Shown one piece after another: positions 8,931 through 16,243 of a stretch of DNA of 21,678 nt (position 1 is the stretch's first letter; every line of letters starts with the position of its first letter). Source of the stretch: Bacillota bacterium (GTDB taxonomy: Bacteria; Bacillota_I; Bacilli_A; ML615J-28; CAG-698). Location of the stretch: contig JAEYQM010000011.1 of the NCBI GenBank assembly GCA_023410025.1, forward strand, positions 1 to 21,678, written 5' to 3'. Under the pieces are notes generated by a model that worked only from the letters and a program-made list of their open reading frames with translations, was not told where the DNA came from and ran no database searches. The translations under genes and the position numbers were made by a program.

Positions 8931-8955
8931 AAAAACCACTCTATGAGTGGTTTTT
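8931..8955. terminator. Shared hairpin terminator of csp and the minus-strand symporter gene
   Basis: An 11-bp stem AAAAACCACTC / GAGTGGTTTTT (8931-8941 with 8945-8955) has the loop TAT, with T-runs on both strands. The TAG stop of the minus-strand gene (8943-8941) lies in its loop and stem base, so the last codons of that gene form part of the hairpin. Confidence 0.88.
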
Positions 8956-9930
8956 CTTTTTTTCATTTGTAATAAAATTGGTTAGATTTATTAGTTGATT
9001 TATAAAAATATAACCTAAAATTACACTTACTAAGTTAAATATTAAATGTGCAAATGCAATCATTAGTTCTTTAGATCTGATGATATTTTGACTTTTAAAA
9101 AATATAAGAAATTTTATAAATATAGGTAGTATTATAATAAATAATATTGCTCCAATTATATTAAATAATACATTTGCAACAACAGCTTTTCTAGCATCTT
9201 TATTTGTATTAATTGTAGATATAAATGAAGTTAGGGTTGTTCCAATATTTGAACCAAGAATTAATAATATTGCAGGAGAAAGGCTTATTAAATCACTTGC
9301 ATATATTTTTTCTAAAACACCAATAATTGCTGATGAGGATTGAATTATAAAAGTAATAAGAATTCCAATAAGAAATGATATGAAATTATTGTTTACATAT
9401 TGAATTATTAGATGACTAAATTTAGGTTGGTTTGCCATTATTTCGAATGCTGAACCCATTAAATGTAGACCTAAAAATAAAAGACCTATACCGATAATTA
9501 TTTGTGATATCAATTGAGTTTTTAATTTTTTTGAAGGAAAGAAAAAAAGCGCTCCAATTACAATAATAATTAAAGAGTATTCTTCAATATTAATTCCAAA
9601 CAAAAATGAACTGATACATGTTCCAAGGTTTGAACCAATCATTATCCCAAGGCCTTTTTTAAATGTAAGATGACCAGATGCAATTAAAGTAATTGCTATT
9701 GCACAAACACCTGATGAGGATTGAATTAAAATTGTAGTAATTAATCCTGTAAGAAATGCTTTAAAATTGTTATCCGTACATTTATCTATTAGTTTATTTA
9801 GATGGTTACTAGATAATTTTTTTAGATTTTCTTTTGTTATATTTAGTCCAAATAAAAAGACAGATAATCCACCGACCATTAAAAAAATTAAATCTATATT
9901 TGAGCTTTGGGATATATTAAAATTAAACAT
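8941..9930 (-). CDS. Na+/phosphate symporter family protein (NptA/PNaS type), short form
   Basis: This membrane protein belongs to the Na/Pi cotransporter family, which moves phosphate or a related anion with sodium. The diagnostic inverted duplication is clear. QSSSG (70-74) and QSSSA (197-201) each head a repeat, and each repeat also has GSNLGT (99-104) or GSNIGT (226-231). About eight hydrophobic segments fill the 329 residues. Many bacterial homologues run to about 540 residues with a C-terminal PhoU-like domain. That domain is absent here, and the stop sits in the terminator hairpin, so this is a natural short form and not a visible frameshift. No good ribosome binding site precedes the ATG at 9930; the upstream bases read AAATTAGT. 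The internal ATG at codon 18 has none either, so the start is uncertain. Substrate is inferred from family only. Confidence 0.85.
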   Translation of the reverse strand: MFNFNISQSSNIDLIFLMVGGLSVFLFGLNITKENLKKLSSNHLNKLIDKCTDNNFKAFLTGLITTILIQSSSGVCAIAITLIASGHLTFKKGLGIMIGSNLGTCISSFLFGINIEEYSLIIIVIGALFFFPSKKLKTQLISQIIIGIGLLFLGLHLMGSAFEIMANQPKFSHLIIQYVNNNFISFLIGILITFIIQSSSAIIGVLEKIYASDLISLSPAILLILGSNIGTTLTSFISTINTNKDARKAVVANVLFNIIGAILFIIILPIFIKFLIFFKSQNIIRSKELMIAFAHLIFNLVSVILGYIFINQLINLTNFITNEKKKNHS

Positions 9931-10058
9931 ACTAATTTATATGTTTAAAAACATCATATATGATAAGATAATTTTTTTATACAAACAACTTTAAAAAAAC
10001 AACTTAATATGGTATAATAAAGTAAATATATAATTAAAAATTAAAATGGAGGGACAAA
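9931..10058. promoter_or_regulatory. Divergent promoter region between the Na/Pi symporter and dnaX
   Basis: For dnaX, a perfect -10 TATAAT with extended TGG (10010-10018) is visible, but the -35 is weak. For the minus-strand gene, TATAAA (9981-9976) with a possible TTGTTT (10002-9997) at a short 15-bp spacing is only tentative. Two small palindromes sit between the minus-strand start codon and this -10: ATGTTTAAAAACAT (9941-9954) and ATCATATATGAT (9953-9964). Confidence 0.5.
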
Positions 10059-12710
10059 ATGGCGTATAAAGCACTTTATCGTACGTATAGACCACAATTT
10101 TTTCGTGAAGTTGTTGGTCAAGAAGTAGTTGTAAAGACATTACAAAATGCAATAGCTAGTAAAAAAGTGTCACATGCGTATTTGTTTTCTGGTCCTAGAG
10201 GTACTGGTAAAACAACCTTAGCGAGAATATTTGCGAAAACACTAAATTGTTCTAATGTTACATTGAATGAGCCATGTAATAATTGTCCTTCTTGTCATGA
10301 AATTAGTGATGGTGTTGGAATTGATGTTATTGAAATCGATGCTGCTAGTAATAATGGTGTTGATGAAATAAGGGAAATTAGAGAAAAAGTAAAGTTTTTA
10401 CCAGCTGGTGCTAAATATAAAATTTATATTATTGACGAAGTTCATATGTTAAGTACTGGTGCTTTTAATGCTTTGCTTAAAACATTAGAAGAACCTCCAA
10501 AACATGTTGTGTTTATATTAGCTACAACTGAACCTCATAAATTACCGGCAACAATAATTTCAAGATGTCAAAGATTTGATTTTAAATCACTAACTATTAA
10601 TGAAATTACCCACAAATTAAGACAAGTTTGTGCTGAAGAAAATATAGAAATCGACGAAGAAGCTTTAAAATCAATTAGCGAATCTGCTGAAGGTGGACTA
10701 AGAGATGGATTAAGTATTCTAGATCAAGCTATATCATATGCTGATGAAAAAATATCAATTGATGAAGTAAATCTAGTTACAGGAAATATTAATAATGATC
10801 GCTTGATTGAACTAGGATTACATTTACATAATAAGGATACAAATAAGGTTTTAGAAATTATTAATGAATTAATCGACTCTGGTAAAGAAGTTGGAAGATT
10901 GGTCAATAACATTATCCAGTTTTTTCGAGATATGTTGCTTTTTAAGAGTGTCGATTCAGTTGTATTTACAAAATATATTTTTGAAAAGAGTCAATTTAAA
11001 TTTTTAACTGAAAAAACTGATTTAATACATATATTTTATTATATTGATGTATTAAGTGATGTGCAATCCAAAATTAAGTATTCACAATCTCCAAGGATAT
11101 ATTTAGAAGTGGCGTTTATTAGGTTAATAAATGTATCTAATGAAGATTTAAATTATATTGCAAAGATTAAAGAATTAGAAGAAAAAATAAACAATTTGGA
11201 TTTAAATAAATCAAGTGATGTTAGTAATACGAATTCTTTTCATAATGAAAAAGATAATGAAAGAATTGAAATGCTTGAATTGAAATTAAATAAAATTGTT
11301 TCAGAGTTAAATAGGTTAAATCTTCAAGAAAATATTGAAAAGATTAATAATCTTCAAAATAAAGTTGAAAATAATTACGATAAAGATTTTATAAAAATAA
11401 ATTCTGAAGTTGAAGAGATTAAAAAAATATTATCCGAAGTTAAAGAAAATAATCAAGTTACTGATGAAATACAAAACATAGTTGAAAATAATTTTGACGA
11501 AGATTTTTTAAAGATTAATAAACAAATTGAAGAGATTATAAAATCAATATCAGATATTAAAAATGCTCAAAATGAAAAAGTTTTAAATCCTATTCAAACC
11601 TCTCCTCAAATTATTTTTGATGAAAGTAAATTGGATGAACTTAGAATTGAAATTATAAGAATTAAAGAAGATTTAGATAAAATAAAAGTAGAAATTTCTA
11701 AAATAGATAATAAGAGATTTGATGTATATCCAAACGACTTATTGCAAAAAATATCACAAATCGAAAAGCAAGTTTATGATTTATTGTCAAGAGATTTAGC
11801 TAAAAAATCTATATCTGAAAAGAAAAAGCAAAGTGGTCAAGTGGCTTTGTTTGATTCGGATTTAACCCCAATTAAAGATTTTGAAGTTAAAAAAATTGAA
11901 GTTGATTTTATGGGTCTAGAAAAAAATGATGAAGTTAAACATGAAGAAATAGATAAAAGTAGTGATTTTGATGAAGAAATTACTGAGTTTACTGAAGAAG
12001 TTAAGGTTGAAGAACCAACCTCAGGAGTAACAGAACTTCAATCAAAAAGAACAGCTAATTCTGAATTGGTGGTTACAAAAAAAGAAGAACGACTATTCGA
12101 AAAAGAAAGACAATTGATGGAAGAAGAAATTAAGAAAATTGATCCTAACTTCCCATTAGATAAAACTACAGAAGAAGTTAATGATAAAGATAGCCATTTT
12201 GACAAATTTTCTAGTTATGATATTCGTGTAATTGAAGAAATTCTTCATGAATCTCGTAAGGATGAATCAAGAAATGATTTTAAGAGAATAGGGCAAATGT
12301 GGAAAAACATTGTTAATTTAGCTCGCCCTGATCAAAAAGGAACTGCTGAAATTCTTAAGGACTGTCGTGTTGCCGCTGTTGGTAATAAAGAATTAATTTT
12401 GGTTTATAAAACTGCTGCTTTATGCAATCAAGTTATGAGACCAAAATTTAAGATTGATGCCATAAAATTGTTAAAAGGGGCACTAAATGATAATTATAAT
12501 TATGTGGCGTTGCCAGAATATGTTTGGGAACAAAAACGTTCCGAATATGTTGAGCAATATCAAATGGGTACAAAGTTCCCTAAACTTAAACCTATTGAAG
12601 ATAAGGATTTGATTATCATAAGTGCAAAAAAAGAATATAAAGATCCAAGGGAAGAAATTGTTGATAAAACAATTAGTTTCTTTGGTGAACATTTAATTAA
12701 TATTGAATAG
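10059..12710 (+). CDS. dnaX: DNA polymerase III gamma/tau subunit, unusually long
   Basis: This is the clamp-loader ATPase that loads the beta sliding clamp and links replisome parts. The N-terminal AAA+ domain has Walker A GPRGTGKT (45-52), a four-cysteine zinc module (Cys64, Cys73, Cys76, Cys79), Walker B IIDEVH (124-129), the sensor-1 region ILATTEPHKLP and the SRC arginine-finger motif (168-170). The clamp-loader collar continues to about 360. Residues about 365-600 form a charged, coiled-coil-rich linker holding an imperfect duplication (436-465 and 475-504). Acidic low-complexity sequence follows. A C-terminal tau-type domain (about 720-883) begins DIRVIEEILHESRK. At 883 residues it is well above the usual 550-650; the excess is the linker. 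GGAGG precedes the ATG at 10059. It heads the dnaX-ebfC-recR operon. I saw no convincing slippery site that would produce a separate gamma form. Confidence 0.95.
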   Translation: MAYKALYRTYRPQFFREVVGQEVVVKTLQNAIASKKVSHAYLFSGPRGTGKTTLARIFAKTLNCSNVTLNEPCNNCPSCHEISDGVGIDVIEIDAASNNGVDEIREIREKVKFLPAGAKYKIYIIDEVHMLSTGAFNALLKTLEEPPKHVVFILATTEPHKLPATIISRCQRFDFKSLTINEITHKLRQVCAEENIEIDEEALKSISESAEGGLRDGLSILDQAISYADEKISIDEVNLVTGNINNDRLIELGLHLHNKDTNKVLEIINELIDSGKEVGRLVNNIIQFFRDMLLFKSVDSVVFTKYIFEKSQFKFLTEKTDLIHIFYYIDVLSDVQSKIKYSQSPRIYLEVAFIRLINVSNEDLNYIAKIKELEEKINNLDLNKSSDVSNTNSFHNEKDNERIEMLELKLNKIVSELNRLNLQENIEKINNLQNKVENNYDKDFIKINSEVEEIKKILSEVKENNQVTDEIQNIVENNFDEDFLKINKQIEEIIKSISDIKNAQNEKVLNPIQTSPQIIFDESKLDELRIEIIRIKEDLDKIKVEISKIDNKRFDVYPNDLLQKISQIEKQVYDLLSRDLAKKSISEKKKQSGQVALFDSDLTPIKDFEVKKIEVDFMGLEKNDEVKHEEIDKSSDFDEEITEFTEEVKVEEPTSGVTELQSKRTANSELVVTKKEERLFEKERQLMEEEIKKIDPNFPLDKTTEEVNDKDSHFDKFSSYDIRVIEEILHESRKDESRNDFKRIGQMWKNIVNLARPDQKGTAEILKDCRVAAVGNKELILVYKTAALCNQVMRPKFKIDAIKLLKGALNDNYNYVALPEYVWEQKRSEYVEQYQMGTKFPKLKPIEDKDLIIISAKKEYKDPREEIVDKTISFFGEHLINIE
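11364..11570 (+). repeat. Imperfect tandem duplication inside the dnaX linker, period 117 bp
   Basis: Two 90-bp units (11364-11453 and 11481-11570) start with the same bases, GTTGAAAATAATT, and encode VENNYDKDFIKIN... and VENNFDEDFLKIN.... Most of the 30 residues are identical or conservative changes. The spacing is exactly 39 codons, so frame is kept. Confidence 0.85.
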
Positions 12711-12721
12711 GAGGTGGTTTT

Positions 12722-13036
12722 GTGAATCAACAAGCTTTAATGAAAAAGATTAAAAAAATGCAAGATGAAATGGTTCAAACACAACGCGAAATAGAGGAAA
12801 CTATTTTTACTGCAAGTGCAGGTGGCGTTGTAACTGTGGAAATATATGGAACAAAAGAATTGTCGGAAGTTATTATTAGTGATGATTTTGAGGTGGAATC
12901 TAAAGAGGATTTAGAAATGTTATCAGAAATGATTGTTGCTGCTAGTAATTCATGTTATCGAGAAATTGATAAAACGATGGAAGAAAAAATGAGTAAATAC
13001 AATGCTTTATTAGGCGGTATGGGTGGTTTATTCTAG
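12722..13036 (+). CDS. ebfC: YbaB/EbfC family nucleoid-associated protein
   Basis: This small DNA-binding protein family forms tweezer-like dimers on the nucleoid and is encoded between dnaX and recR in most Bacteria. The 104 residues show the family layout: an N-terminal helix rich in Met, Lys and Gln (LMKKIKKMQDEMVQTQREIE), the central strand block TASAGGVVTVEIYG, and a C-terminal helix ending in a glycine-rich tail (LLGGMGGLF). Translation most likely starts at the GTG at 12722, because GGAGGT (12711-12716) lies right after the dnaX stop at suitable distance. The ATG at 12740 is an alternative that would remove six residues. The gene lies 11 bp after dnaX and 2 bp before recR, so all three are surely cotranscribed and probably translationally coupled. 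Confidence 0.92.
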   Translation: MNQQALMKKIKKMQDEMVQTQREIEETIFTASAGGVVTVEIYGTKELSEVIISDDFEVESKEDLEMLSEMIVAASNSCYREIDKTMEEKMSKYNALLGGMGGLF

Positions 13037-13038
13037 GA

Positions 13039-13635
13039 ATGAAATACCCAGATAGTATTGAAAAATTAATTAGATGCTTTGAGATGTATCCAGGTGTTGG
13101 ACCAAAATCAGCAGAAAGAATGGCGTTATTTACTTTATCAAAAATGAGCAAAGAAAATGTTCATTTATTCAGTAAAACACTAATTGATGTTGTGGAAACA
13201 ATTAAAAAATGCCAGCGTTGTTGCAATATAACCGATGCTGACATATGTGATATTTGCAAAGATAGTTCACGTGATAATACTATAATGGTTGTTGAAAGTA
13301 GCCGTGATATAATTTCTTTTGAAAAAACAAATGTATATAGAGGAAAATATCATGTGTTAAATGGAACAATATCACCAACGGGTGGTGTTGGTCCTGATGA
13401 CATAAATATTAATTCATTAGTTAAGAGAGTTAACGATGAAAAAATTAAAGAGGTTATTATATCCCTTTCTTCAACAATTTCCGGAGAAATTACATCACAT
13501 TATATTGATAAAATACTAGAAAATAAAGATGTAGTAGTAAATAGAATAGGTTATGGATTGCCTGCTGGAGCTGATATTGGTTATTTAGATGAAATAACAT
13601 TAATAAAAGCACTTGAAGGTAAGAAAAAAATGTAG
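13039..13635 (+). CDS. recR: Recombination mediator protein RecR
   Basis: RecR forms a ring that, with RecO (and RecF), loads RecA on gapped DNA during recombinational repair. Visible parts in order are a helix-hairpin-helix (PGVGPKSAERM, 18-28), a C4 zinc module (Cys58, Cys61, Cys70, Cys73), and a Toprim domain from about 81 starting MVVESSRD, with YHVLNGTISPTGGVGPDDI (104-122). The C-terminal region contains GYGLPAGADIGYLDEITL. The 198 residues match the family length. In the second Toprim block the usual TxEGEAT reads STISGEIT, a small departure. The ATG follows the ebfC stop by two bases, and no strong ribosome binding site is seen. Translation probably couples to ebfC termination. The 3' end overlaps a promoter for the next gene. 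Confidence 0.95.
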   Translation: MKYPDSIEKLIRCFEMYPGVGPKSAERMALFTLSKMSKENVHLFSKTLIDVVETIKKCQRCCNITDADICDICKDSSRDNTIMVVESSRDIISFEKTNVYRGKYHVLNGTISPTGGVGPDDININSLVKRVNDEKIKEVIISLSSTISGEITSHYIDKILENKDVVVNRIGYGLPAGADIGYLDEITLIKALEGKKKM

Positions 13636-13641
13636 TATAAT
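13613..13641 (+). promoter_or_regulatory. Promoter overlapping the recR stop, serving the small membrane protein and perhaps the ABC operon
   Basis: TTGAAG (13613-13618), a 17-bp spacer and a perfect TATAAT (13636-13641) lie at the very end of recR. Confidence 0.6.
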
Positions 13642-13665
13642 ATAAATTGATGGAGGAGTATACTG

Positions 13666-13911
13666 ATGAAAGATAGTATTATTAAAGTTAGTGAACAAAT
13701 TAGTAATTTTATCCAACCATATTGGGATAAAATTCTGCACTTCTTAAACGCTGAATATTATGTTGTATATGCCGCTATAGCGATTTTATTAGTAATTCTT
13801 CTTGTCGCAGGATTGTTTACTATGCTAAAGCGTGCACCTAAGTTACTCTTTCTAGTTATTTTTCTATTAGGCATAGCAGTTGCTTTATGGTATGTATTTG
13901 TCAAAAAATAA
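13666..13911 (+). CDS. Small two-helix membrane protein of unknown function
   Basis: This is an 81-residue protein that I do not recognise. A polar, probably amphipathic N-terminal stretch (1-30) precedes two hydrophobic segments, about 33-54 and 59-78, joined by the short basic turn MLKRAPK. The charge pattern suggests a hairpin with the loop inside and both ends outside, but this is inference. It is a real gene: GGAGGAGT (13652-13659) precedes the ATG, a promoter lies at the end of recR, and a hairpin follows the stop. It sits where some Bacillota carry bofA or a DUF2508 gene after recR, but I see no resemblance to either. Confidence 0.75.
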   Translation: MKDSIIKVSEQISNFIQPYWDKILHFLNAEYYVVYAAIAILLVILLVAGLFTMLKRAPKLLFLVIFLLGIAVALWYVFVKK

Positions 13912-13934
13912 AACTGGGATGCCAGTTCTTTTTG
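13912..13934 (+). terminator. Weak hairpin terminator after the small membrane protein
   Basis: The stem is AACTGG / CCAGTT (13912-13917 with 13922-13927), 6 bp with the loop GATG, then CTTTTT. It is short, so read-through into the ABC operon is likely. Confidence 0.55.
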
Positions 13935-13936
13935 GC

Positions 13937-13961
13937 GTGTAAAGGTTAGAAATTTTTACAC
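13937..13961. promoter_or_regulatory. Inverted repeat upstream of the ABC transporter operon, possible operator
   Basis: GTGTAAA (13937-13943) and TTTACAC (13955-13961) form perfect 7-bp arms around 11 nt. The site lies 33 bp before the first gene of the operon. No clear -10 or -35 is visible here, so transcription may come from the promoter at 13613 through a leaky terminator, with this repeat as operator or attenuating hairpin. This is tentative. Confidence 0.4.
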
Positions 13962-13993
13962 AATTAAAACTTATTTCAAAAAGGAGTTTATAT

Positions 13994-15190
13994 ATGAAAA
14001 ACACAGACGATGCAAAAAAGAGCATCAGTACAAAACAAACTGGCTCTGAAGTAGTTAATGATTCGAATAAAGTATCTCAAACATCAGAAGTCGTATTAAA
14101 AAAGCCGTCAGAAACAAAAACGGTTCATCATAGTGTCGAAGTACGTTTACAAAATTTAACAAAAGTTTTTGTTGATAAAACTGGAAAAGAAACTAGAGCT
14201 GTTGATGACTTCACTGTTACTATTAAGGCTGGAAAGCTTATAGGACTATTGGGTCCTTCAGGATGTGGTAAAAGTACTACCCTTTATATGATTGCTGGTT
14301 TACACAAACCAACAAGTGGACAAATTTTCTTTGGCGAAGAAGATGTAACATTCATGCCTCCAGAAAAGAGAGGAATTGGATTAGTATTTCAAAACTATGC
14401 GTTATATCCTCACTTAACTGTGCGTCAAAATATAATGTTCCCTCTTGAAAATGTTAAAATGCCAAAGCAACAAGCTTTAGAACTTGCTCAAGAAATGGCT
14501 GAACTTGTACACATTGGTGATTTGATGGATAGAAAACCATCACAATTATCAGGTGGACAACAACAACGTGTTGCTATTGCAAGAGCGCTAGTTAAAAAAC
14601 CAAAGGTATTGTTATTAGACGAACCACTATCAAATCTAGATGCACGTCTTAGACTACAAACTCGTGAAGAAATAAAGAGAATTCAAAGAGAAACTGGGAT
14701 TACAACAATATTTGTTACACATGACCAAGAAGAAGCTATGAGTATTTCTGATGAAATCGTAGTAATGAATTATGGTGTTCGCCAACAAATAGATCATCCT
14801 CAACAAGTTTATGTTGATCCAGTAAATCTATTTGTTGCAAAATTCCTTGGAAACCCACCAATTAATATTATTAATGGTAAAGTAGAAAATAAAAAAGTTA
14901 TATTAGAAAACAATGTTGTTCTTCAAGGTACAGATCTTGAGGATCAAGAAATATTTATTGGAATTAGACCTGAATTCCTTGATCTTAATCCAAATGGTCC
15001 AATTGTAGCAAAAATTGAAATGGTTGAACATGTTGGTAGAGATACAATGGTTATTTGTTTAATCGAAGGCTATGAAAAGAGTATTCGTGTTATAGTTCCA
15101 AGCACAAGCAATTTAGAAGTGGATCAAGTAATTAGATTTTCATTAAATAAAGTTTTCTTGTTTAATAGAGAAACAGGAGTGAGATTATAA
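13994..15190 (+). CDS. CUT1-type ABC importer ATPase (UgpC/MsmK/MalK-like) with an N-terminal extension
   Basis: This cytosolic ATPase energises the importer encoded by the next three genes. All nucleotide-binding motifs are intact: Walker A GPSGCGKST (87-95), Q-loop Gln133 in VFQNYALYPH, signature LSGGQQQR (185-192), Walker B VLLLDEP (205-211), D-loop SNLDAR, and His243 in VTHDQEEA. A C-terminal TOBE-type domain (about 300-398) is typical of the MalK/UgpC group. The first ~45 residues (Lys-, Ser- and Thr-rich, no hydrophobic stretch) precede the usual family start near VEVRLQNLTKVF and are unusual. The start at 13994 is supported by AAAGGAG at good distance. The gene is 1 bp from the first permease gene. 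Confidence 0.93.
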   Translation: MKNTDDAKKSISTKQTGSEVVNDSNKVSQTSEVVLKKPSETKTVHHSVEVRLQNLTKVFVDKTGKETRAVDDFTVTIKAGKLIGLLGPSGCGKSTTLYMIAGLHKPTSGQIFFGEEDVTFMPPEKRGIGLVFQNYALYPHLTVRQNIMFPLENVKMPKQQALELAQEMAELVHIGDLMDRKPSQLSGGQQQRVAIARALVKKPKVLLLDEPLSNLDARLRLQTREEIKRIQRETGITTIFVTHDQEEAMSISDEIVVMNYGVRQQIDHPQQVYVDPVNLFVAKFLGNPPINIINGKVENKKVILENNVVLQGTDLEDQEIFIGIRPEFLDLNPNGPIVAKIEMVEHVGRDTMVICLIEGYEKSIRVIVPSTSNLEVDQVIRFSLNKVFLFNRETGVRL

Positions 15191-15191
15191 A

Positions 15192-16232
15192 ATGTTAGAA
15201 TTTAAAAACGATAAATGGAAGGCGTTATTATCGCTTGCTCCATCCCTACTTTTAATGGCTGTATTTACTTTCTATCCAATCATTAATACAGTACTAACAG
15301 CATTTATGGAAGGTTATACTTTTGGTGTTTGGTACGATGTAGTTAATGATATGGGAGAAGTTGTTACAGAAGGATGGTTGGATAATTTTGGTAGGACGAT
15401 TATCCAGGTATCTAGAGATTCTGCTGGTAATATAATTAGTGAAACCAAAATTCATTTTGGTATTGGTATAAGTAACTTTGTTGCCATTTTTAAAGACCCA
15501 ACATTTATTTCGTCTCTAAAAAATACAGCAACAATGGTTATAATTTCTGTACCATTAGCTGTAGTTGTTGCCCTTTTTATTGCTGTGGCATTAAACGGAA
15601 TTAAAAAATTCCAAGGGTTTTTCCAAACAATTTATTTCTTACCTTACGTAACAAATACAATTGCTTTAGGTATGGTATTCTCAATATTGTTTAGTTCGAG
15701 TAACGGTATAGTCAATGCTGCAATTAAAGCATTTGGAGGAGATCCAGTTGCATGGATCAACCCATTAGGGTCTGTTCAACCAACGTACTGGACAGCCATG
15801 ACAGTTTTAATGATTTATACGGTTTGGGATAGCTTAGCATTTAAAATCTTAGTATTCCTATCGGGTATGCAAAGCATTGATAAACAATATTATCAAGCTG
15901 CACAAATTGATGCCACACCAAGATGGCGAGTATTTTCAAAAATTACTGTTCCTCTTTTATCACCAATGATTGCATATATTACAATTACATCATTTATTGG
16001 TGCATTTAAGGCTTATTCAAGCGTAATAGCTGTGTTTAACGGTCGTTTTGGTCCAGCTGCTGGTCCACAATGGTTAATTACAGTAGTAGGATATACATAT
16101 AACAAATTAGGGCGTATGTCTGAAATGAATCAATTATCTCAGGCTTCCGCTTCTGCGTTAGTTCTATTTGCAATAATTATGCTAATTACATTAGTACAAT
16201 TATGGGTAAGTAAGAAGAAAGTACATTACTAG
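15192..16232 (+). CDS. CUT1 ABC importer permease, MalF/UgpA-like
   Basis: This is an inner membrane subunit of the importer, BPD_transp_1 type. The first hydrophobic segment (about 11-38) is followed by an insert-like polar stretch (about 45-92), then about five more membrane segments. The cytoplasmic coupling loop reads QAAQIDATPRWRVFSKITVPLL (from about 235), a good EAA motif with Gln in the place of the usual Glu. The length, 346 residues, exceeds the usual ~290-310 because of the polar insert. The insert would face outside between the first and second helices, where it could touch the binding lipoprotein. The start follows the ATPase stop by one base, with GGAGTG inside the end of that gene as likely ribosome binding site, so translation is coupled. 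Confidence 0.92.
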   Translation: MLEFKNDKWKALLSLAPSLLLMAVFTFYPIINTVLTAFMEGYTFGVWYDVVNDMGEVVTEGWLDNFGRTIIQVSRDSAGNIISETKIHFGIGISNFVAIFKDPTFISSLKNTATMVIISVPLAVVVALFIAVALNGIKKFQGFFQTIYFLPYVTNTIALGMVFSILFSSSNGIVNAAIKAFGGDPVAWINPLGSVQPTYWTAMTVLMIYTVWDSLAFKILVFLSGMQSIDKQYYQAAQIDATPRWRVFSKITVPLLSPMIAYITITSFIGAFKAYSSVIAVFNGRFGPAAGPQWLITVVGYTYNKLGRMSEMNQLSQASASALVLFAIIMLITLVQLWVSKKKVHY

Positions 16233-16243
16233 GGGGTGGATTT

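Noticed and set aside
10059..12710. Programmed frameshift or slippage in dnaX
   Set aside because: Runs of six or seven A occur at several places, but I found no A-AAA-AAG-type heptamer with a following hairpin and no run of nine A, so no gamma-form signal can be defended.
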